Of a stretch of DNA of 20,994 nt, positions 1 to 7,553 are shown piece by piece. Origin of the DNA: Thermoplasmata archaeon (lineage in GTDB: Archaea; Thermoplasmatota; Thermoplasmata; Thermoplasmatales; Thermoplasmataceae); assembly GCA_021826795.1 (NCBI GenBank), contig JAKAYM010000018.1:1-20994 (forward strand). Reading direction: 5' to 3'. Position numbers and translations under genes: made by a program. A model generated the notes under the pieces. It was not told where the DNA came from. It was given only the letters and a program-made list of their open reading frames with translations, and made no database searches. Each line of letters opens with the position of its first letter. Position 1 is the stretch's first letter.

Positions 1-936
1 TGAGGCACTTATTGAGTACGCCATTGAAAGAGCAGGATTTGTCACCGAAGGAAACAGGTGCAGGCTGCTTATTATTACAGGGCCATAGTAAAATGGTATG
101 TTTATACCTGTTATTTCCGTAAATACGGCAAAGAGTCCCGCTATTAGAAGTGCACGGTTTATCCCATTCTTGGTGAATTCGCCAGACATAGTTTTCTCCA
201 GGTTCAGCAGATAGTCCCTGGCCTTCATAACCTCATCCTTTGTTGCCTGTATATTTAATTTCTTCAGCGATGCTAAAGCCCTATCAAATTTTTCATGGTA
301 TATAAGCCATCTGGGTGATTCTGGCATCCTGAACCTGAAGAATAAACCTATCAGTGCAGGAATTGCGGCAACTCCCAGCAGGATTCTCCAGCCAACGCTG
401 AATGCCATTGAAGGTGCTATAAAATATACAGCCATTCCAACCATATATGCCCCGAGAATTCCAACGGTAACCATCCATTGCTGTAAGACGGTCATATGTG
501 CCCTCTTTTTCTTCGGGGCAAATTCAGCAACGTATGTTGTGGCTATAGCTGTATCGGCACCAACGGCAATTCCAATGAATGTTCGGAATATAAGGATTTC
601 AGCGACGTTATAGGATAAAGCAGAACCTATAGCCCCTATTGCATATATTGCTGCATCTGCGATCAACAGTCCCTTCCTGCCTACACGTTCGGTTGTCCCA
701 GCTGCAATAAGAGCGCCAACTGCCGCCCCGAGAGAGGCACCTGCTACCAGATAACCGTAAACAAATGAATTCGATTCAATGGCGCTATAGAAGGGCATGA
801 AAGTCATTGTTGAACCTATATTTGATGTATCATATCCAAAGAGAAATCCGCCCAGCGTGGCAAGTATAACAATAGCCCAGTAAAAACTAGGTATATTTAT
901 ATTATCCAGTTTCGAAATTACAGCATTTTCATTCAT
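1..936 (-). CDS. MFS transporter, sugar-porter-like (partial, C-terminus beyond window)
   Basis: This is a polytopic inner-membrane secondary transporter. The open frame runs from an ATG at 936 to base 1 with no stop, giving 312 residues; the C-terminal part lies outside the window. Sugar-porter landmarks are visible: GGFLFGYDT in helix 1, the loop 2-3 motif ERVGRKG, and PESPRWL after helix 6. The start is supported by a strong GGAGGTG (945-951) lying inside the last codons of the upstream dehydrogenase gene, whose stop is only 2 bases away, so the two are co-transcribed. The substrate cannot be read from sequence; the family carries sugars, polyols and organic acids. Co-transcription with an enoyl-CoA hydratase and an alcohol dehydrogenase could point to uptake of a compound catabolised by them, but that is inference. 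Confidence 0.88.
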   Translation of the reverse strand, partial: MNENAVISKLDNINIPSFYWAIVILATLGGFLFGYDTSNIGSTMTFMPFYSAIESNSFVYGYLVAGASLGAAVGALIAAGTTERVGRKGLLIADAAIYAIGAIGSALSYNVAEILIFRTFIGIAVGADTAIATTYVAEFAPKKKRAHMTVLQQWMVTVGILGAYMVGMAVYFIAPSMAFSVGWRILLGVAAIPALIGLFFRFRMPESPRWLIYHEKFDRALASLKKLNIQATKDEVMKARDYLLNLEKTMSGEFTKNGINRALLIAGLFAVFTEITGINIPFYYGPVIISSLHLFPSVTNPALSMAYSISAS

Positions 937-938
937 TA

Positions 939-2123
939 TCAGTACACCTCCCTTAGAATTTTGGCAATATCCTCTTTGTCAGGGGACACCGGATTGCTTT
1001 CCATATCAGAATGTTGCATTGCTTCACTGGCGATTCCTTCTATATCAACCTCTGGCATACCGAATTCCCTCAGTCTTTTCGAAAATCCTGTTGATTCTAC
1101 GAACGTTGCAACATTTTCATAAATTTCGTTTATAAGGTAATCGCGATTATCCTCTGAAATTATCCCAAGTGCTGCTGCGATGTCCATCAGTTTGCTATCT
1201 GGAATGAATCCAAGATTGTATTTTACAACGGGTTTCAGTACTATAGAACAGGCAACACCGTGCGGTATTCTATAATGTCCCCCCAATGTATTTGCCAGCG
1301 CGTGTGCAGCGCCTACACCGGAAAATGCCATTGCAGCACCTACCATGGCAGCCGAACCCTGTAACTTTTCCAGGGCACTGAAATTATGATTCATCTTAAC
1401 AGCTTCCGGAAGCTCTTTTCTTATTATGGCAAGTGCATGTAAATTCAGTGCATCAGTAAACTCACTGGAATTTCTGGACATGACTCCTTCTATAGCCTGG
1501 GTAAATGCATCCATGCCAGTGGATACGATTACAGCTTCTGGCAGATTTTTTACCATTGATGGATCAAGAATTACAAACCTTGCGAAGAGCAAGTCAGATA
1601 CAATTACCCTCTTAACTCCCCTCTTCAGGTCCTTGAAAACAGCACCTCTTGTCATTTCTGACCCACTACCAACAGTTGTTGGGATATTAATTAAGAAAAT
1701 CCCGGGATTTCCTGCAAGAGTCCAGTTATCGGCCAGCTGAAGTAAATCCACATTATTCATTGCTAAAAGTGATCCAAGTTTTGCAGAATCTATGGAGCTG
1801 CCGCCACCAATCGCTATAACACAATCCGGGCGATACTGAATGAGTTTATCCCGTACTTTAAGTATACTATCCACGTCAGGATCAGGTTCTATGGAAGAAT
1901 ATATTTCAGATGCTGGAAGATAATTGAGGATCAATTCAATTAAACCAGTTCTGGCTATGTTGCTGTCTGTAATTATTATCGGTCGTTTAAAGTTGAAATC
2001 CACCATAATTTTTTCCAGACTTTTTAGTGCCCCATTTCCTGCAATCACATGCGGCCCGATCTGGAAATCATGGAGTTTATCAATCGGCCGAATTTTCATA
2101 TTCTCTACCTTTTTGCTATTCAT
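939..2123 (-). CDS. Iron-type (group III) alcohol dehydrogenase family protein
   Basis: A 394-residue protein of the usual length for NAD(P)-dependent Fe-ADH/dehydroquinate-synthase-like oxidoreductases (PF00465), expected to interconvert an alcohol or hydroxy acid and its carbonyl in the cytoplasm. The dinucleotide-binding GGGSSID is at about 106-112 and IPTTVGSGSEMT at about 147-158. The metal site is D205, Q209, H274 and H288 (IPHG). The second ligand, normally His in DAxTHAxE, is Gln here (DAFTQAIE). The histidine normally four residues after H274 is Asn278. The Q form occurs in a subgroup of the family, so it need not mean inactivity. The ATG overlaps the stop of the upstream hydratase gene (ATGA) and has GGAGG 7 bases upstream. 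Substrate unknown. Confidence 0.88.
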   Translation of the reverse strand: MNSKKVENMKIRPIDKLHDFQIGPHVIAGNGALKSLEKIMVDFNFKRPIIITDSNIARTGLIELILNYLPASEIYSSIEPDPDVDSILKVRDKLIQYRPDCVIAIGGGSSIDSAKLGSLLAMNNVDLLQLADNWTLAGNPGIFLINIPTTVGSGSEMTRGAVFKDLKRGVKRVIVSDLLFARFVILDPSMVKNLPEAVIVSTGMDAFTQAIEGVMSRNSSEFTDALNLHALAIIRKELPEAVKMNHNFSALEKLQGSAAMVGAAMAFSGVGAAHALANTLGGHYRIPHGVACSIVLKPVVKYNLGFIPDSKLMDIAAALGIISEDNRDYLINEIYENVATFVESTGFSKRLREFGMPEVDIEGIASEAMQHSDMESNPVSPDKEDIAKILREVY

Positions 2124-2899
2124 CTTTTAACCTCCTTCTTTTTAAATTTACCTATCTTTTCCTGTATCTCTCTGGACTCAAAGATGCTATTATTTATCTC
2201 CTGCTCAAATTTGAGAGCGGCCGAGACAGGCATATCCATACCCGTATTTATAGCCCTTTTAATATTAAAGCTGGCCTGGGCAGGATTTTTAAAAATTTCA
2301 CCAAGTAAGTCTAGCGTTCGTGGTATCAATTTATTGCGCTGAACTATTTCTGAAACTATTCCAAGATCAAAGGCACGTTCTGCGTCAAAAAATTTTCCTG
2401 TCATCATGTAATATTTTGCATTGTACTTACCAGCTATTCGGGGCAACTTTTGAGAACCACCTGTACCAGGAATCATGCCAAGGTGAACTTCAGGAAAGCC
2501 AAAAATGGCATCCTCACTTGAGATTACTATATCTGTTGAAAGTGCAAGTTCCAGACCACCACCAAGTACATAGCCATCAACTGCAGCTATTACTATTTTT
2601 TCCATGTTCTCAATGAAATCGTACACTGCCTTTGCTTTCAGTTCAAAACGATAAAATTCCTGCCATTTGTTGAACGTTGCAAATTCACTTACATCCGCGC
2701 CTGCACAGAATGATCTGCTTCCACCTGTTATAACTATTGCATTTATTTCTGGATTATCATTAGCTTCCACGAGTTTTGTGTATATTGCTTCATATAAACC
2801 AGTGTTTAGAGCATTCAGCCTGTTCTCCCGGTTAATCTTTAGAAGTAGTATATTTCTACGTCTTTCCACCAATAATGGCTTATCCAATTCCGAGTCCAT
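2120..2899 (-). CDS. Enoyl-CoA hydratase/isomerase family protein
   Basis: A 259-residue crotonase-fold protein of normal single-domain length, predicted to hydrate a 2-enoyl-CoA in the cytoplasm. The oxyanion-hole segment SFCAGADVSEF is at about 63-73 and LGGGLELAL at about 112-120. Both catalytic glutamates of true hydratases are present: E117 and E137 (FPEVHLGMIPGTGG). It is the first gene of a minus-strand operon with the alcohol dehydrogenase (4-base overlap) and the MFS transporter. The ATG at 2899 sits about 25 bases downstream of a TATA-like TTTTATA, so translation is probably leaderless. It is separate from the hydratase domain of the 625-residue fusion in the same window, and substrate preference is unknown. 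Confidence 0.92.
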   Translation of the reverse strand: MDSELDKPLLVERRRNILLLKINRENRLNALNTGLYEAIYTKLVEANDNPEINAIVITGGSRSFCAGADVSEFATFNKWQEFYRFELKAKAVYDFIENMEKIVIAAVDGYVLGGGLELALSTDIVISSEDAIFGFPEVHLGMIPGTGGSQKLPRIAGKYNAKYYMMTGKFFDAERAFDLGIVSEIVQRNKLIPRTLDLLGEIFKNPAQASFNIKRAINTGMDMPVSAALKFEQEINNSIFESREIQEKIGKFKKKEVKR

Positions 2900-2920
2900 A
2901 CCAAATTAAATGCATATATC

Positions 2921-2927
2921 TATAAAA
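2921..2927 (-). promoter_or_regulatory. TATA box of the hydratase-dehydrogenase-transporter operon
   Basis: TTTTATA on the minus strand is centred about 25 bases before the ATG at 2899, the spacing expected when transcription starts at the initiation codon. Confidence 0.5.
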
Positions 2928-3212
2928 ATTAATAATACATCATGTTGTAATGTTAACAACTTATTACCGTTCGATTATCTAAATATTGTTATATTTTAAA
3001 GAAATGTTAAGTATAGGTTTTGCATAGGAATAAGTTGGATAATTCATTTTATAATAAATTTTGATTCATTATAAATCCCTATATAGTTAAATCGGGGGAA
3101 TTGATCGTTTTTTTCTGACACTAAACCAATCAGTTTTAGATCAGATAGAAATATAAGAATATATCAATATTACAATTACAGGAATGGTTACTTAGAAAAA
3201 TATATACTTGCC

Positions 3213-3535
3213 ATGAATAATTTTCTTGATTACAGTGCATTCAACTGATGGACGTAACCCTAGGAAGACAATAATTACAGTAAAAGCGGAAGGCCTTATA
3301 AGATTCCAGGGATAGGAATATTATATTTGGCAAAGCTAAGGAAATTGGGGGAATTTCATTCAGGCAGCTGCAGTCAGAACGTTACTAAAAGATTCAATGA
3401 AGGATTATTAGAGTTAATAATAATTACAGCATAAGATGAAATGTTGAATTATACTTCTCTAGAATAAAAGGAAGGTTTGGGGAAAGGTTGTGTACAATAT
3501 TATGTGTAAATATAAACCTCTTGTTAAAACAGTGA
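3213..3535 (+). pseudogene. Decayed IS5-like transposase remnant
   Basis: No open frame survives, but translating the plus strand gives recognisable transposase pieces. Frame 3 from about 3285 reads GRPYKIP then LAKLRKLG. Frame 2 from about 3338 reads KEIGGISFRQLQ, which matches the N-terminal region of IS5-group transposases (GRPxxY...LAxLxExGxxxFRQLE). The same frame 2, from about 3422, reads NYSIR-stop-NVELYFSRIKGRFGER. This matches the C-terminal DDE glutamate region (RWxVExYFSRIKRRFGE), with TGA apparently replacing the TGG tryptophan codon. The two pieces are only about 50 bases apart, whereas in an intact transposase they are separated by well over 100 residues, so the middle including the first acidic residues is deleted. 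Several stops confirm that it is dead. Terminal repeats were not identified. Confidence 0.6.
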
Positions 3536-3656
3536 TATTATTTCTAGTTATTATAAAATCAATTTCAAAATTTTCACTGAAATAGAATATGTCTATCCCG
3601 GGAATCCTCCTTTTTAGTCTTAATAATTCAATATAAACAACATTTTCAAGGGTGCA
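3536..3656 (-). pseudogene. C-terminal fragment of archaeal DUF4143-type ATPase
   Basis: On the minus strand an open stretch starting at about 3650 reads LENVVYIELLRLKRR, then IFYFSENFEIDFIITR. This matches the C-terminal nuclease-like domain of archaeal AAA ATPases with a DUF4143 region (LENVVYxELLRR...VYYxxxxxxEVDFVV). It has no start codon, no ATPase core and no normal end: upstream it is fused to the formiminotransferase fragment at about 3650 and downstream it runs into the transposase remnant. It is a gene scrap left by rearrangement. The family call rests on two short motif blocks. Confidence 0.5.
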
Positions 3657-3808
3657 ACAACAGTGATAACACTTCTGTTATGGTCATAATCCATTTCTGT
3701 GTCCAGTAATTTAACGTTCCGCGTTTCCTTTACCGCATTTTCAAGAAAGGTTATGATACTCCTATTTCTTCCATCGCTGAAGTTCGGAACCATTTCAACT
3801 AGCTTCAT
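3620..3808 (-). pseudogene. N-terminal fragment of glutamate formiminotransferase
   Basis: The first ~53 residues (MKLVEMVPNFSDGRN ... DHNRSVITVVAPL) match the start of glutamate formiminotransferase, the enzyme passing the formimino group from formiminoglutamate to tetrahydrofolate in histidine breakdown (family start is VPNFSEGRN ... NRxVxTxVG). The match stops at about 3650, where the sequence changes abruptly into the ATPase scrap; the last nine codons before the stop at 3620 are unrelated. The full enzyme is about 300 residues, so this is non-functional. A TATA-like sequence (minus strand of 3829-3836) still sits about 24 bases before the ATG, so a short transcript may still be made. Confidence 0.7.
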
Positions 3809-3828
3809 ACAGATTCATAATAAAGAAG

Positions 3829-3836
3829 ATATTAAA
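3829..3836 (-). promoter_or_regulatory. Relict TATA box of the formiminotransferase fragment
   Basis: TTTAATAT on the minus strand is centred about 24 bases before the ATG at 3808, the same leaderless geometry as intact genes here. The promoter outlived its gene. Confidence 0.35.
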
Positions 3837-3946
3837 GTATAGCAAAATCTTAATAGAACCCGGTCTTTTCCATTATAGAGTTTCTGAAAAATTTCCATTT
3901 AAAAATTTAAGAAATAAGCTCAGACAACAAGGAGATGAGACAATCC

Positions 3947-5368
3947 TTATACGGGCTTATTATTCTGATCTACTGGATCTTTGCTTTTGCGCAGGGAACT
4001 TATGAACACTATAGACATCAGAAATACTGCAATAATAATTAGAGCTAAACCTATGGCCTCAGGAATCCATATTAATGTCAGAGTGTAAGTTAGAACCCCG
4101 AACGCTCCTATTATCGTTCCTGCGAATATAAAGTAAAGTACAGATTTCCTTTCTATTTCCATTCCGGATACGTAATGCATAAACACAAGTATAATCCCTG
4201 CAAGTAAAGGCATCAGGAAAAATACGAAGAGAAGATGTCCATTTGTGAATGCCATATCATATAGGTATCCTGGTCCTCCGTTTGGTGGTACGCCCGGGCT
4301 TCCGAAACCGTAGTATGCCTCATTGAATTCCATAGAATATCCTAAACCGATCATTACTGCCATTGTAACTATCCATGTGAACATTTCTGCTATCTGTGTG
4401 AGTCTTTCAGTTCTTTTTGAAGAGAGTATGTAATAAAGACCTATAATAGATATCAAAGCCCCCCATCCAACTATTCCGGTTTGACTATCGTCCAGAGCAA
4501 GCCCATCCATACCTCCAGGTCCGTACGGGGCAATTGTGGGTATAATATACGTTCCGAAAGATGATATCAGGTAAAGATAAGTCATTGATAAGGTTCCAAA
4601 AACCGCAATAATCATTCCTGCATTAACTATATTCCTCTGCCACGAATTTAGTTTTTCATAACCAAAACTCACTGCAGCTATAGCTACTATTCCACCCATC
4701 ACTGCCGGCAGCATTTCATGTGAGTGGGACGTTACAAGATTGCCAAGGAAGGTTTGAAGACCACCCCATTGTGTGACATAGTGGTTGAAGAATGGTAATG
4801 ACGAATATCCAAAAAGATTCCCGTATTCCAGCACCATACCCATAACTGCTGCAATTCCTGCTGATAACGTTGAAAAAACAATGAGGATATAAGCTCCCCA
4901 TATTGACTTGAATTTCTCTTTTTTCCTAAATGGTAAAATAATAAGGGAAACAAGGAATATTAAAGCAATGAGTACCATCCATATATCTCTTATCGCCTGA
5001 AGAACATAATCAGCATTCTGCGTGGATGCAGGATAAAAGAAAATCATTCCGAGGAGTGTGAAAATTAATACGGGATATGTACTGAGATTTACTGCCTTTT
5101 TTGTAAAATTCTCAAGGTCTAGGAGTGAAGTTGTATATAGTATGAGGAGAAAAGCGAAGGGTATCATAACTGTATGGTAGAAATTAATCATGTCCAGGGT
5201 AAAATCTCCAAGCTTAAACCACGTTACTCCCGGCAGCAGAGGACTGATAACCAAGAAAAATGTAATAAACACCAGCACAGCGCTTATGTTATATTTTTCA
5301 TTTAAAAGGAATTCCAGAATACCTGATCCGCTGGATGAATTATGCTTCATAAACTTCATAATTATCAT
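3947..5368 (-). CDS. Polytopic membrane protein with conserved-looking histidines
   Basis: A 473-residue integral membrane protein with about 12 hydrophobic segments (roughly 28-50, 60-82, 95-112, 130-148, 156-178, 217-236, 247-268, 297-315, 327-345, 376-396, 408-430, 433-456) and a charged C-terminal tail. Histidines lie in or beside membrane segments: FYHTVMIP in helix 2, SHSHEMLPA before helix 6, NGHLLF at helix 10. Twelve helices with a helix-2 histidine recall heme-copper oxidase subunit I, but the HxxxY, HH and HxH copper and heme motifs of that family are not all visible, so I do not assign it. A TATA-like box (5385-5392) is about 29 bases before the fourth codon (ATG at 5359) and only 20 before 5368, so the real start may be 5359 (MKFMKH). 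It appears monocistronic. Confidence 0.8.
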   Translation of the reverse strand: MIIMKFMKHNSSSGSGILEFLLNEKYNISAVLVFITFFLVISPLLPGVTWFKLGDFTLDMINFYHTVMIPFAFLLILYTTSLLDLENFTKKAVNLSTYPVLIFTLLGMIFFYPASTQNADYVLQAIRDIWMVLIALIFLVSLIILPFRKKEKFKSIWGAYILIVFSTLSAGIAAVMGMVLEYGNLFGYSSLPFFNHYVTQWGGLQTFLGNLVTSHSHEMLPAVMGGIVAIAAVSFGYEKLNSWQRNIVNAGMIIAVFGTLSMTYLYLISSFGTYIIPTIAPYGPGGMDGLALDDSQTGIVGWGALISIIGLYYILSSKRTERLTQIAEMFTWIVTMAVMIGLGYSMEFNEAYYGFGSPGVPPNGGPGYLYDMAFTNGHLLFVFFLMPLLAGIILVFMHYVSGMEIERKSVLYFIFAGTIIGAFGVLTYTLTLIWIPEAIGLALIIIAVFLMSIVFISSLRKSKDPVDQNNKPV

Positions 5369-5384
5369 TAATATATTATTCTGC

Positions 5385-5392
5385 TATATAAT
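5385..5392 (-). promoter_or_regulatory. TATA box of the 12-helix membrane protein gene
   Basis: ATTATATA on the minus strand lies 20 bases from the ATG at 5368 and 29 from the ATG at 5359. Its spacing favours the shorter start. Confidence 0.4.
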
Positions 5393-5429
5393 AAGTTATC
5401 GTAAAAAGAAATTTTTCGAGAGAGGATAG

Positions 5430-5696
5430 CCCTGGTTCATCGACCACTTATGAGCCAGAAATTGCGTTTTTCTTCTATCCTAAAAAGTGCGAATTCATGG
5501 AAAATCAAAGTTAATATCATAATGATTAGTATGCTGATAAGGTTATTTATTGAAAGATGTTAAGCAACGCAACATCGATCAACAACAATAATATGGAATA
5601 CCAATTGATAGAATTAAGTCCTACACAGTAGCTAGAATATCAGTAGATATTGAAACAATAAATATCATAATCAAGAGTCAAAAAATAAAAAATTAT
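5430..5696. other. Intergenic stretch without a recognisable gene
   Basis: AT-rich and with no supported gene on either strand. Short open stretches exist (for example plus strand 5423-5560) but show no family motif, ribosome binding site or promoter. It could be decayed coding DNA. Confidence 0.4.
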
Positions 5697-5882
5697 TTAA
5701 TATTCTTTTATTGCAGATTTAACCTTCTCAAACAGTTCTGGGGTTATTTCGTTTATTCCATGTGCATTTTTTGCATGTGCCTGTATAACCGGTATTAACT
5801 CGTCCACAGAGTCAGCCTTTACGTCAAATCCACAATCCATCCCTATATCCTTGCATTTAAATTCGTATCCCATTTCTATCAT
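5697..5882 (-). CDS. DUF1059 family small protein
   Basis: A 61-residue protein matching the DUF1059 pattern FxCKDxGxDCxF ... AHAKxxHGxxxxTPELxxKV. It has C10 and C17 in the N-terminal strand region, H36 and H41 in the helix, and the TPEL motif near residue 48. The paired Cys and His residues could bind a metal, but the family's role is not established. No transmembrane segment or signal is present, so it is cytoplasmic. A TATA-like run on the minus strand near 5902-5910 lies about 24 bases before the ATG at 5882, giving a leaderless start; the fourth codon is also ATG (5873) and would give the more common family start. Confidence 0.8.
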   Translation of the reverse strand: MIEMGYEFKCKDIGMDCGFDVKADSVDELIPVIQAHAKNAHGINEITPELFEKVKSAIKEY

Positions 5883-5935
5883 ATCACTTATTATTCCGTA
5901 ATATTAAAAATAGGCATATCACATGTGTAATGCAT

Positions 5936-6538
5936 TTATAGATTATTAAAAACGTATTCCTCTATTATCTTTTCTATGCCACGTCTCAATGTGGCCTGTA
6001 CAGATTTTTTGCTTATACCCATTTCCTGCGCTATTCCATCAAGGCCTATCCTCCTGTTAAAATCAAAATAGCCTTTTGAATATGCCATGTATAATGTTTC
6101 CTTCTGCCTCAATGTTAATTCCCCCGGCAAATGTCCATCGGCCTCATAATAACTATATTTTATTCCGGTAATGTTTTCCTGTAAATTCTTTAATGAATTT
6201 CTATTTTTTAAGAGAATTTTATACTGTACTTTCTGGTTCTCAAAAATTTTTACGGATATGATCATGGCACCGGAGACTGCTGATGCTCTGCATATTTCAC
6301 AGCTTTTTGTTTCCATCCATGTTTTATCCCTCTGATTTTTATACACTGTTATATTATCATCCCTTAGAATTTCCCTATTTTTATAGTAATTCTCAATTCC
6401 CATGAGATGGTTTGTATATTCTATTCCCGGATTTATCTGGAATATTCTAGCGCTAATGTTAACCGTTGAAAGTTTCTTTAAAACCCCACATGATGGTTTT
6501 TCAGCGGTTAGTATAATTTCTATTAAGTTGGCAGGCAT
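5936..6538 (-). CDS. HTH_10 (bacterio-opsin-activator type) transcriptional regulator
   Basis: The C-terminal ~55 residues (LTLRQKETLYMAYSKGYFDF ... GISKKSVQATLRRGIEKII) are a clear HTH_10 DNA-binding domain of the archaeal Bat family. The N-terminal ~140 residues form a variable sensing-type region with one cysteine near residue 17 and a CEIC pair at about 80-83, which might bind metal or respond to redox; that is speculation. The frame stays open upstream to an ATG at 6604, but I choose 6538 (MPANLIEIIL, 200 residues). A TATA-like GTTTATAAA (6559-6567) is about 25 bases before it and would lie inside the gene if the longer start were used. The gene is divergent from the ABC exporter operon and is a natural candidate to control it. 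Confidence 0.82.
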   Translation of the reverse strand: MPANLIEIILTAEKPSCGVLKKLSTVNISARIFQINPGIEYTNHLMGIENYYKNREILRDDNITVYKNQRDKTWMETKSCEICRASAVSGAMIISVKIFENQKVQYKILLKNRNSLKNLQENITGIKYSYYEADGHLPGELTLRQKETLYMAYSKGYFDFNRRIGLDGIAQEMGISKKSVQATLRRGIEKIIEEYVFNNL

Positions 6539-6558
6539 TACAATATAATAAAATGAAT

Positions 6559-6567
6559 GTTTATAAA
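6559..6567 (-). promoter_or_regulatory. TATA box that decides the regulator's start
   Basis: TTTATAAAC on the minus strand is centred about 25 bases before the ATG at 6538. This supports a leaderless start there rather than at 6604. Confidence 0.5.
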
Positions 6568-6771
6568 TTATAGTTTTTGATACTGTTTGGCTGTAAATTA
6601 ACATTGATAACAGAATATTGAAATATGCTTCTCCTAGTTAAATGAAATGGTCGGTGAGTTAATAAGGCCTCTAGAGTCTGATAATATTGAACAGGAAATT
6701 GCGTTAACTGTGTATTTCTGGAACATGCACAATCAATTATGGAAGGAACACTGATATGCAATCCTTAAAAT

Positions 6772-6842
6772 ATGTTGAATTAATTTTTGAAAAATAGTTA
6801 TACCTGAATTTAAAGGTAAACTTTTTATCATCAATTCAACAT
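6772..6842. repeat. Perfect 10-base inverted repeat flanking the ABC promoter
   Basis: ATGTTGAATT at 6772-6781 is exactly inverted as AATTCAACAT at 6833-6842. The arms are 51 bases apart and bracket the TATA-like sequence, with the second arm between the TATA and the ATG at 6852. It could be a pair of operator half-sites for the divergent HTH_10 regulator. In AT-rich DNA a chance pair is possible. Confidence 0.35.
6821..6829 (+). promoter_or_regulatory. TATA box of the ABC exporter operon
   Basis: CTTTTTATC is centred about 26 bases before the ATG at 6852, consistent with leaderless transcription. Confidence 0.4.
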
Positions 6843-6851
6843 TGATAATTT

Positions 6852-7553
6852 ATGTCCTGCATTAATTTTGATTCTGTCACAAAGAAATATGGAAATAAAT
6901 TCGCGTTGAACAATATATCTTTTTCCCTGGAATGCAATGCGGCCTATTCGTTAATAGGTCCAAATGGAGCCGGAAAAAGCACAATATTAAAAATTATTTC
7001 TGGGCTTATAAATGCTGATTCTGGTAATGTATCGATAAAAGGAAATAAGCCCGGTTCTGATGAAGCCAAAAGAATAACCGGATACCTTGCAGAGGAAGTC
7101 CTACCATACATAAATTTGACGGTAAAGGAAAATTTTCTGTATATCGGTTCATTGCGGCAGGTTCAGGATCTCCGCAACAGAATTTCATTTTTAGTGGATT
7201 TATTGGGTCTTGATTATTATTTAAATTCAATGGTTTCAAACCTATCAAGAGGAACAAAGCAGAGATTGTCCTTAGCATTGTCCATAATACATAATCCCGA
7301 AATAGTCCTGCTGGACGAGCCATTCAATTATATCGACATTCCAACACAGGAAAAAATCATAAGATATTTTAAAACAATGAATTCAACATTCCTGGTATCC
7401 ACCCATGTAATGTCTATTGATCAAAATTTTACAGAAAATATAATAATGATAAATAATGGGAATATAATATTTAGAGGGAAGCTGTCCGAAATAGAATCGG
7501 AAAGGTCAGAAAACGAGACAATTGAAAACGTTATCGCAAGGATGATGTTATGA
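6852..7553 (+). CDS. ABC transporter ATP-binding protein
   Basis: A 233-residue nucleotide-binding subunit that powers export through the membrane protein encoded next. The Walker A GPNGAGKST is at about 35-43, a degenerate Q-loop region (YLAEE where YLPQ is usual) near 79-83, and the signature LSRGTKQR near 133-140 (second G of LSGGQ changed). Walker B IVLLDEP is near 150-156 and the H-loop STH near 179-181. The length and the C-terminal ~25 residues after the H-loop fit the ABC-2/CcmA-like exporter group. It overlaps the permease gene by 4 bases (ATGA), so translation is coupled. Start is at 6852, placed about 26 bases after the TATA-like box. Substrate is unknown; drugs, peptides or lipids are typical for the group. 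Confidence 0.93.
   Translation: MSCINFDSVTKKYGNKFALNNISFSLECNAAYSLIGPNGAGKSTILKIISGLINADSGNVSIKGNKPGSDEAKRITGYLAEEVLPYINLTVKENFLYIGSLRQVQDLRNRISFLVDLLGLDYYLNSMVSNLSRGTKQRLSLALSIIHNPEIVLLDEPFNYIDIPTQEKIIRYFKTMNSTFLVSTHVMSIDQNFTENIIMINNGNIIFRGKLSEIESERSENETIENVIARMML

Noticed and set aside
293..478. 61-residue minus-strand ORF
   Set aside because: It lies in another frame of the MFS transporter gene, whose own frame carries the sugar-porter motifs.
1426..1740. 104-residue plus-strand ORF
   Set aside because: Antisense to the alcohol dehydrogenase with no motif or promoter.
5190..5429. 79-residue plus-strand ORF
   Set aside because: Mostly antisense to the N-terminus of the 12-helix membrane protein, with no motif or ribosome binding site.
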